This document shows positions 50,884-61,100 of a stretch of DNA of 64,000 nucleotides, in pieces (positions within the stretch are counted from its first letter, which is position 1; every line of letters starts with the position of its first letter). Under the pieces are notes generated by a model. The model was given only the letters and a program-made list of their open reading frames with translations. It made no database searches and was not told the DNA's origin. The position numbers and the translations under genes were made by a program. This DNA comes from Aporrectodea caliginosa (taxonomy: Eukaryota > Annelida > Clitellata > Crassiclitellata > Lumbricidae): contig JACEVL010000100.1 in the NCBI GenBank assembly GCA_020284085.1, positions 1,070,001 to 1,134,000 of the forward strand, written 5' to 3'.

Positions 50884-51137
50884 AGTCTAATCGAATCCCT
50901 GAAACCCGATTCCCGTAAGTAGTGAAAATGACCGAATACTGTAAAACAATTTTTTGTCAAGGTTCTAATCCCGAAAATTAGCATAGCCTAGTCGCCAATA
51001 TCCTTAACAATTATTATATTTGAAAGTATCCCGAACAGTTAGATTTTTGCAAATAATTTTGTTTTCATTTAGAAATTTTTTCGTGAATTTGAAGAAAATT
51101 CTATTTGGGGGATTGGGACTTCGAGAATTGGCTCTCA
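50884..51137 (-). mobile_element. copy C of the 250-bp element, inverted
   Basis: The + strand starts TCGAATCCCTGAAACCCGAT and ends GGGGGATTGGGACTTCGAGA, the reverse complement of the layout of copy A. Internal GATATTGGCGACTAGG (minus strand) aligns with GATATTGGCCGACAAG of copy A. Confidence 0.7.
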
Positions 51138-51638
51138 ACCTGTAGACGATAACAAAGGTAGCAAGTCTAAGAACTATGTCACGAAGTCGTGAAAATAAAA
51201 AATCCACAGCTAACCTTAGGCTACTGGATTATTTTTAAGTTTGTAACCAATTGCGAAGTTATTTCTACAGAATAAACAAAGTTCAGCAAAATATGGCACA
51301 TATTACAGATTTTTAAATTACCAAGGACTATCAATACTAAACTAAACATCTAAATTTAAATAAGTAAACCTAAATTCTTTGATTCTTAACGTCCTGTCAC
51401 ACTCGTGTGGAGTTCTTGGGCGATAATTGAGGTTAGAAAATATCGCGCATTGTTCATATAACAAATGCATTCAGTTAATTACATTTATGAGTGCAGATCG
51501 AAGGATTGTTTGTGAAGAAAAAAATTGCTTGTTTAAATTTGAAACATCATAAATTCATAATTTAATCTCGTAAATAAAATTGAAGTCGAGCGACATCTGT
51601 TAAACCAGATATAGGCCTACAATTTTTTAGCGCATTAA

Positions 51639-51663
51639 ATACACACACATACGCACACACCCA

Positions 51664-51730
<67 letters not shown>
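51639..51730. repeat. (AC)n then (CT)n microsatellite
   Basis: A short ACACAC stretch passes into about 60 bp of uninterrupted CT. It lies in the spacer upstream of SSR4. Confidence 0.95.
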
Positions 51731-51733
<3 letters not shown>

Positions 51734-52004
51734 GTGTCTGTCCGCACTATGTCACTCGGATGTACTTACTTACTTACTTACTTAATTTATTTCGACGTAG
51801 CTACACGTGGCGTTGTGTGAAATCAACCAGACAACATACGGTCGAATTTAGCTGAATAAATGCTTTCACCGCTGTTTCCTACTTTAATTTATAAAGTCTA
51901 AAAATGCTATAAATTGAAATTCACAATGTTACAAACTAAATCTGGATTAAATGTGAGGAAAGTAATTTATTGAAAAATTAAAATGGCTCGAGGCTATGTG
52001 TCGT

Positions 52005-52080
52005 GTCATGTTATTTCCGCATCCGGTATAGTGATCACAAGCACTTCCGCTCATTGGTGGTAACGTTGGTTTATTTGATC
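52005..52080 (+). promoter_or_regulatory. candidate SSR4 core promoter
   Basis: TTATTTCCGCATCCGGTA and CACTTCCGCTC (ETS-type CCGGAA/CTTCCG cores) are followed by CATTGGTGG, an inverted CCAAT box, within 110 bp of the SSR4 start codon. There is no TATA box. Such clusters are common at housekeeping promoters. This is inference from motifs only. Confidence 0.4.
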
Positions 52081-52111
52081 GTTTTTCTTATTTTCTTATA
52101 TTTTAGAAGAT

Positions 52112-52172
52112 ATGGTCGGGAAAATGAGAGTGATCGCGGCTTTTGCATTTATCCTTTTCTCTGTGGTTTCTG
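52112..52172 (+). CDS. SSR4: SSR4 exon 1 (signal peptide)
   Basis: ATG at 52112 in AGATATGG. Encodes MVGKMRVIAAFAFILFSVVS, a clear signal peptide with basic N-region and hydrophobic core. Ends in phase 1 before GTAAGT. Confidence 0.93.
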
Positions 52173-55100
52173 GTAAGTGAGAATTATGCTTGTAGATTAT
52201 ACGTGAAGTTATATCGCGAGTGGCTTACTTACAACCTTACTGTTGTACGTGGCATCCCATCTGCTTTAAAACCCCAAGCGTTGAACCCTGGACTTCCATA
52301 GTTTAAATATTTAACCAACTATTGCGACTTATGTTGATGCATTATGTATGCGCTAGAGTGACAAAATATCCTTTTGCTATTGCGAATTGTAAAAACCTTG
52401 TACAAAGGTTTATTTGTACGTATCGAGCCGTAGCAAACTGATTAGGCCCTAACATGACATATAGGTGTTTAAATCAAGATATTGTGCTTGAATTTGCTCT
52501 TGAAAGATTATCTAATCAGGATTGCTGTTGTACCGTCTGAAGACTTGTGGCATACAGTAAATGAATATTCATCAACTTCATCTCCAACAACATCCATCAT
52601 TATTGTCATAATCGCCATCATTTATGATCACTATCATACGGATTAGAAATACAATAGTTTACTGAGTACAAGTGCATATTTGCAGTTGCATTCCCTTCTT
52701 TAATTTAGGCCATTAAGTAAGTTTTCATTTGTGCTCCATCAATCGATCAGCCTGCTTATTGGTAAAACTTCTCGTTAGATGTGTGTGTCTTGTGTAGTGC
52801 CTTTCAGGAACAAATTGGAATACATGCTTGAGATTCTTATGATTAGCTTAAAGTGACCGTCAAGCAATTAGAGCAATGGCTAAGCACAATATGATTTTTC
52901 AGTCTTTACATGTTTGGTCCTTGAGTTAGTTGACCCCTACAGAATGTTTTCTTAAACTGATTACAGGAGAGACTTGTCAGTCTCCACAGGTTAAGGTCGA
53001 TGTTTATACGACACCAGAAGTGCATGTGTCGACTGAGACAGTTGTCATCATCACGTTTTCGCTTCAGTGCAAGAATGGTGTCAAGGTAAGACATTTTGTA
53101 TTTATCTGAACACTTAGCACCTTGTAAGAATCTTTGAGAGGCAGCTATATATCTATAATTGTAATTTTATATATATATATCTGAACATTTATGTAGCACC
53201 GTTGAGAACTTCAAAAAGATGCAAGCATAGATTAAGTTACCAGAGGCTTGATGTAAACACTAGTCCAGTTACAGTTATGACATGCTGAATAATATTTTGT
53301 AGCTTTTATAATCTTATAATGTTATGCAATAGCATTTTATATAGTCTTTTTACAGTGATTGTAATTGTGATTTTATGTAGCACCAGTACAAGAGAAACTC
53401 GTCAAGAGACACTCAATGGTGGTCCAGCCAGATTTGCGATCTAAGATACTGTGGTATATTAGACTTTGCAAATCTGGCTGTATGCATGTATTTAGATATT
53501 TATGGATCCACTAACTTCCTTATTAAGGGACCATTGACAACTAGATTTGCGAGAGATCGAGACATCTGAAGTATTTTCTTTTGTTTGGTGTGCAGGATTT
53601 GAACCTTTACGCTGAGTTCGACGGACGCAATCTTCCAGCCAGCCGAGTTGTTGATTCAGATCAGTATCAGGTCAGTACTCTGCCAGTCTATCTGTTTCTG
53701 TGTTTTCGTTTCTTTGTCAGTTTCTACATGTCTAAGACGGCAGGTAACTTCTATCTACAAGATGACAGATTCTTCTATAGAAATTCTTTATTGCATTATC
53801 TGAATTTCTCTTGACGAGTAAACAGTTTAATTGTAGGAGATTGTTCGAACTAAGCTAAAGAGATGACTGCAACATATTACACAAACTGAATTTAAGATCT
53901 GCTTAAGACAAGAGTTTCTGACTAGTGTCCTCCATGGTTTTCTGATAGGTGAGCTTCAGCGTCGAGCATAAGAAATTGCCAGCTGGTCAATACAAGATCC
54001 GTTTCTTCGATGAGGAACTGTATGGCTCACTGCGCAAGGTAAGCTGATACAGTAATATTTGCGTACAGCCTTCCGTTACATTTACTTACTCATTGCATTT
54101 GATTCTGTTCAGCATCCAGTTCTGCCTTCATATTCCTTCAAATGCACTTATTTAGATCTGTTAGTTACTTGTATTGTATTGTATTTGAACACTTGTTATA
54201 GCGCCTCTACCAGATTGCCCATTCAGAGCGCCCCGACTACTGCGCCGGACGCTGAGTCGGAGTTTCACGCCAAGCGCATGAGCAATTGCGAGCAGTGAAG
54301 GACTTGCCCAGTCCCTACGGCGGCGGCTTTTGAGGTGGATTCGAACCCGCAACCCTCCAGCTGCAAGGCACCGAACATACCCCTATACCACCGCGTCCCA
54401 GTTTTATTGTGTTGTGTTGTATTGTATTGTACTCCACGTTTATATTGCGACCGAGCCACCCGCAGTAAAGATCCGAGAAATTAATCTCTGATAAACCGAT
54501 CGAACCCGGGCCGCCGGCGTGGCGAGCGGGCTACCAACCCACTCGGCCACTCAGGATCTCTACTTGATAGGCACTATAGTAAGGTCTCTTGATTGTAGTT
54601 GTAATTATGCCAATTTATCTAGCTTGATTGTAGCGAATGTCCTTGAGACCCCACACAAATCATATTACTAAGTGCTGTAGATAGATGCTCTTATATATAT
54701 ATGTATGTACAGTTAAGGAGTAAGGCTGCAGTAATTGTTAGGATGTTGTAGTGTATAGGATTAATTATTCATTTAATTAATTGAACCAGCGTCAGAACCA
54801 GCGATATAGATAATAATATTTAGCTAAGCTTCGGGGATAACCTGTGGTGTTGGGTTAATCCGTGACGATGTTGGCGAGACGTGATTGGTTGGATTAAAAT
54901 ACGGACCGTTGAGAACTGTCGTCTGCTAGGTGAACCGCGGTTTGCCGCCTTCACGCCTGGACTGCAGAATTAATCGCAAAGGATCAATTCAGTGTTGCTG
55001 TTGACTGCAAAGACTAAGGTAGTCGATCGAGTCAGTTCAATAGACAAACTCCTGATCTTACAGCAAATTTTGGTAATTTGTTGTAACGAGAACGATCAGA

Positions 55101-58100
55101 AGAAAGCGAAGTTACGTTACGTGTCCATCGACACACTTCGTTGAATCGGTAGTGTTGTGAACGTTGAAAATCTCGTCGGACTAACGAAAGTTTCGGCGGA
55201 TAACGTACGATCGACTGGGTTTGATATCTAACGCAAAAGTGCGATTTATAACTCAAACGTAGAACGTTTTCGTTTACGAGTTATACGAACTCTGAACTTT
55301 GGTGTGATTCGCCACGCAATCATCATCAAGAACTAGCCAGGAGATAAGCTGGGAGAAACGCTGAATTCAACAAGAAGAATTACTACAAGCAGAATGGCCA
55401 TGACAAGAGGAACCATCGAAAAGAACTTCGTCAGCCTGAAGCAAGCCAAGTCAGTCGAGAGGGAGATCAATGACGATCTACTGTAACTACACGACGAGCG
55501 GACAGTTCAAGTGAATATAACTTTTCATCACAGAGTTGTTTGGGGAGGTTAGCTAGGGCCTTATAAAACATAAATTTAAGTAGTCAATGATGCTGGTTCT
55601 AAGTAAGGATTGTAGCCTATGAACTAATGAATAACTAGTCTTTCTAGAATAGGTAAATATAGCATCAACATTGTAATATAATTGTATTTAAATCAGACAT
55701 TTGTTGAACTAATTAATATTCAAAACTCAAGACTGTCTTCATTGAATTCTACTATAATGATAGGCCTTACATGCATTGCTACCTTCTCCATAGGGAGCTA
55801 ATAAAGTAACGTGAGTAAGATCCAACTCTAAGCTTCCCCTATAGAGGCAAGGGGGACCCGTTACATGAGTGGTGGCATTTCGTCCGGGATAGAATTAGAC
55901 AGATAGAATAGACACGAGCTTAATTAATTTTGAGATTGAAATCGAATTCAACTCACGTGGCAGCCATTTGCAATTTCTTGTTGTCGTCTGATTAGCTTAT
56001 TAGTAGTCACGACGTAATAGTGACGTCAGTTCGGTGAGGTCAGGTCAACTGCATATTGAAAGTGTAGTCACGACGTAATAGTGACGTCAGTTCGGTGAGG
56101 TCAGGTCAACTGCATACCGAGAGTGTTGAACGCTATAGGTAATTAGCGGCGAAAGCGAGGTTGGGTCAAGGTTATACAACTATTTATAGCCTTAAGGAAA
56201 TTTATCAGCGCAAGGCTGAGATTTTTCATATAGCGCCAGCAGTGCCTATAGTGAAAATAACGCAAGATGTCCGCAGAATATCAGAAATGGATGAAAATCG
56301 GACAGGAACTGGGTTTCGAAAATAGTGAACTCAGGGAATTTGTAAAAGAAAGGCAGGCAGAAGCCAAAGAGGAGAAGCGACGTTTAGAAGAGCTTGAAGC
56401 TAGGAAGCGTACAGAAGAGCTTGAAGAGAAGCGGCGTACAGAAGAGCTTGAAGCTAAGAGGCGTATGGAAGAGCGTAGGGAAGAAAAGCGACAGAAGAGC
56501 TTGAAGCTAGGAAGTACAGAAGCGGCGTACAGAAGAGCTTGAAGCTAAGAAGCGTACAGAAGAGCTTGAAGAGAAGCGGCGCTAGGAAGCGTACAGAAGA
56601 GCTTGAAGCTAAGAGGCGTACGGAAGAGCTCGAAGCTAAACGTCATGGAGACGAATTAGACCAAGTTGAGGAACAAAAGCGTCAGGATGAATTGAAGCGT
56701 ATAGAAATGGAAAACCAGAAACAGATAAAACTAAGAGAATTAGAATTGAGGACGGAGTATAATGCTCAGCAAAGAAACAGAGGTGACGTACTTGGGAACG
56801 GAGGAGATTGGGATAATACTGGACGAAATAATAATAATGCCAAGAACATAAAAATGCCAGTATTTAGAGAAGATAAGGATTGTTTAGACGCCTATCTCTT
56901 AAGGTTTGAGAGAACGTGCACTGCGTATAACGTAGCAGAGAATATGTGGGCGTTGACACTTGCTCGATTCCTTGAAGGTAAAGCCCTGGAAGTGTACCAG
57001 CGAATGGAAGCAGAGGATGCCCAAAATTATGAGAAGTTGAAAGATGAATTACTCAGGAGATTTAAGTTGACTGAGGGTGGATATCGAAAGAAATTTAAGA
57101 AATCTTCTAGAGATGAAGATGAAACGGTTTCACAGTATGTTGAACGACTTAGGAGGTATCTTAGGCAATGGTTACAGATGGCAGAAATTGGTGAAGGATA
57201 TGAAGGATTAGAAACTCTTATTCTGAGGGATCAGTTTTTCATCAATTGTGACAATGAGATGAGAAAGTTCTTGAAAGAAAAAGGGAAGTTGAGGCTTAGT
57301 GAAATGCTAAAGCAGGCCCAGAATTTTCTCGATGCTCGTGAATCAGATGAAAGAAAATGGGTACATAGTAGCAAGAACAAGGATAAGGATAATAAGTATC
57401 ATGGCAGAGAGTTTGAGCATACAGACAGGAGTAGCCCGATTGCAAAACCGGATAGAAGCAAGGAGCAGCGCGAATATAAGGATAGAAACCCGTTCAGAAG
57501 TGGTTGGAACTTCAATGAGAATAAGAAAGAAAGAAATTATGGAGAAAATAGACAAACAGGATGTTTCCGGTGCGGGTCTACAAAACATAGAATAGCTCAA
57601 TGCGATAAGGGTGATAGACAGATGAGAACGCATCAAGTAGCAATGATGAGATGCGAAGAAGAAGAAGATGAGAATAAAGAAATGGCAATATTGTATTGTG
57701 CCGTTAAAACGGAACAGAGTGATAGCGAGGAGGCTTGTAGTGAAAACGAGTTCACTAGGACCATGATGGTCAATGGACATAAAGCTACGTGCTTATATGA
57801 TACAGGAGCTACAGGTGTCGCAGTAAAAACAAATTTGGTGAATCCAGATCAGTACATGGGGAAAAATAGAACCTGTGTTTTCACAAATGGAATGAAACAG
57901 AAGTATCCTGTAGCTAAAATAAAGATTGAAGGTGAATGTTTCACAGGAGAAACACAGGCCATTGTTGTTGATAGTCTAGTGACAGACTTGATAATTGGAC
58001 CTAAACTGTGTAATTGGACTAGACAGGAATCTAGGACAGAAGGCACTGGGACTAGCGGAACTAGTGATGTTGTTAGCAATGTGAGCAGAAGTGTTCCGTA

Positions 58101-61100
58101 CTTAAAAAATAGTCGACAGGTAGACAAGCAATGTCTAGCTGAGAAGGATGGACGTGATGACGTCATTGGAAGACGCTTACACAATAGCGCGGCAAATAAA
58201 AATGGCGGTGTGTTGATAGTTGAGTCTGAGACGGAGAAGATAGCAGGTTGCAACGCACGTGCACTAAATGAGAAACGGGTTCGAACAGAACAACCCTTGA
58301 AAGTGTCAGTCTCAACTGATTTGGAAGTGACTCCAAATAAATTACTTAGCGTCAAGCAAAAGGAAACTAGCAACGGGAAGAGTAATCCCGAGTTGTATTC
58401 GAATGAAAGGAGAAGTGAAGGAGATAGAAGTGAAAAGATCGGTTGTAAGAAAGGTTATCGAAGACCTTATACATCCGATTGGAGGAATAAACAGACGAGC
58501 GGAGTCAGACACGATGATAGAGTGAGGTACAGAGGAGACTATCTGAATAAGTGTGAACCTGGTTGGTGTAAGAAAGGAAGGAATGTAGTCGGAAGTAGGG
58601 TGAATAAGAAGTATTGGAAACAAGATGGTGGCAGATCTTGTGTTACAAATTGTAGAGGAGATCAAAGAAAGTTTAAAGAAGAATGCTTAGACTGGCGAAG
58701 GCCGGCTAAAGGAGTTTATTCAAGAGTGGATATAGCAGGAGGAATTAATGAAATTGGTAATGAGAAAAGAACGGAAGAGGAGTCGTTGAAGAGAAGGAGG
58801 TGGATGAACCTAAAGAGGAATTCTAATGGATTTGAGAGAGAAGTTAGAGTGAGAGATGGCTATGTACCTGATTGGAAATGGAGACAGAGATTTAATGAGA
58901 AGAGAGGAATATCACGGTACTCTACATTTGGAAGATGGTGTGAAGACGAGTAAGATGATATTCGAATATGTTAATCCGATGTTTTAGATAATTAAGTATA
59001 TCTAAGAAAGGAGTTTAGTTTATAATGTAGATTAAATAGTAAGTTACTTAATTTGCTGATTTAGTTATAGAATGATATTCTATAGGCAGAGTATAGGACT
59101 CTATAGAAGTTAAGTAATGTCAGTAATTTAGTGTTATAAGGTAAAGCAGTAATGTGATGGTTAAAGCAATTACTTAAGTTAGTATTGGTTAATAGTAGAA
59201 TTGATGTTTATTCTAGTCTAAAGTATAATGAATAGGATAAGATATTCAGGATGATTAGAATAAGTAAAGGTTATTAGATGAGTAAGTGAATAGGTAGTCT
59301 TTAAGTAATGATAAGATTTGTGTGTAGTTATATAGGACATTTAATATTTAAGATTTGTGTCCAAATCTTTGTTTGTGGGGGTTTATGTAGCGAATGTCCT
59401 TGAGACCCCACACAAATCATATTACTAAGTGCTGTAGATAGATGCTCTTATATATATATGTATGTACAGTTAAGGAGTAAGGCTGCAGTAATTGTTAGGA
59501 TGTTGTAGTGTATAGGATTAATTATTCATTTAATTAATTGAACCAGCGTCAGAACCAGCGATATAGATAATAATATTTAGCTAAGCTTCGGGGATAACCT
59601 GTGGTGTTGGGTTAATCCGTGACGATGTTGGCGAGACGTGATTGGTTGGATTAAAATACGGACCGTTGAGAACTGTCGTCTGCTAGGTGAACCGCGGTTT
59701 GCCGCCTTCACGCCTGGACTGCAGAATTAATCGCAAAGGATCAATTCAGTGTTGCTGTTGACTGCAAAGACTAAGGTAGTCGATCGAGTCAGTTCAATAG
59801 ACAAACTCCTGATCTTACAGCAAATTTTGGTAATTTGTTGTAACGAGAACGATCAGAAGAAAGCGAAGTTACGTTACGTGTCCATCGACACACTTCGTTG
59901 AATCGGTAGTGTTGTGAACGTTGAAAATCTCGTCGGACTAACGAAAGTTTCGGCGGATAACGTACGATCGACTGGGTTTGATATCTAACGCAAAAGTGCG
60001 ATTTATAACTCAAACGTAGAACGTTTTCGTTTACGAGTTATACGAACTCTGAACTTTGGTGTGATTCGCCACGCAATCATCATCAAGAACTAGCCAGGAG
60101 ATAAGCTGGGAGAAACGCTGAATTCAACAAGAAGAATTACTACAAGCAGAATGGCCATGACAAGAGGAACCATCGAAAAGAACTTCGTCAGCCTGAAGCA
60201 AGCCAAGTCAGTCGAGAGGGAGATCAATGACGATCTACTGTAACTACACGACGAGCGGACAGTTCAAGTGAATATAACTTTTCATCACAGAGTTGTTTGG
60301 GGAGGTTAGCTAGGGCCTTATAAAACATAAATTTAAGTAGTCAATGATGCTGGTTCTAAGTAAGGATTGTAGCCTATGAACTAATGAATAACTAGTCTTT
60401 CTAGAATAGGTAAATATAGCATCAACATTGTAATAGTATTTAAATCAGACATTTGTTGAACTAATTAATATTTCAAACTGTCTTCATTGAATTCAACTAT
60501 AATTGTTGAACTCTCCATAGGGAGCTAATTAACGTAGTAAGATCAACTCTAAGCTCAAGACGTTACATGAGTCAGTGGCATTGAATTCTACTATAATGAT
60601 AGGCCTTGGCCACCAAGCCATGCATTGTTCTGAGGCAAACCGATTTGAGGACTTCGGGAATTTCTGAGCCGAAGTGACCTCCAGAATCCGTTCGACCACC
60701 AGTTCGGGGAGGCCATTGGCCACTGCTGTTGAATGAGTTTTTTTTAATGCACAGAGAACAACTTTCATAAATCCTTAGTCTTAGTTTACCATTGCCTTAC
60801 CTTCCCCTTACTTCTTCCTGGTATGTATTAGAGCTGTACCGATATCGCTTTTTGCCGATTATGCCGATACTGCGTATAGCCGATTATTAAATTACCGATA
60901 CCGCATATAGCCGATTATTAAACTGCCAATACCGATTATGAGACCGAATATTTAATTATTTGTTTAGTCAAAATGTTCGGTTTCGAAACATAAACCAGTA
61001 ATCTAGATGAAAATTGATGAAAAACTTGGAATATGCAATAATTCAAGTAAAATTATTAAATTATAACACAATTTTGATATCAGCGCCGTTTAACCGATTA

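Larger units (their letters stand above)
54629..60567 (+). mobile_element. LTR retroelement, Gag-protease only (non-autonomous)
   Basis: Two LTRs of about 1.2 kb, starting TGTAGCG and ending GTTACA, flank about 3.5 kb. The first 1043 bp of the LTRs appear identical, indicating a recent insertion. The interior encodes only a Gag-protease protein. A G-rich tract (GTGGGGGTTTA) precedes the 3' LTR, as expected for a polypurine tract. There is no reverse transcriptase, RNase H or integrase in any frame. The Gag is of the Ty3/Gypsy type with a SCAN-like capsid part. No target-site duplication was found. The element sits in the intron after SSR4 exon 4, same strand. Confidence 0.92.

Noticed and set aside
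52906..53094. Minus-strand ORF with basic residues
   Set aside because: Antisense of SSR4 exon 2.
54086..54140. CAG|CATCCAGTTCTG considered as the missing SSR4 exon
   Set aside because: The translation (HPVLPSYSFKC...) has no similarity to the expected AQR...FTV segment and there is no suitable donor.
57343..58665. Minus-strand ORFs over the Gag-protease region
   Set aside because: Shadows of the purine-rich gag coding strand.
60529..60768. Minus-strand frame containing LPELVVERILEV, considered as an F-box fragment
   Set aside because: Only a short match. It overlaps rearranged LTR sequence, and no second motif or splice context was found.
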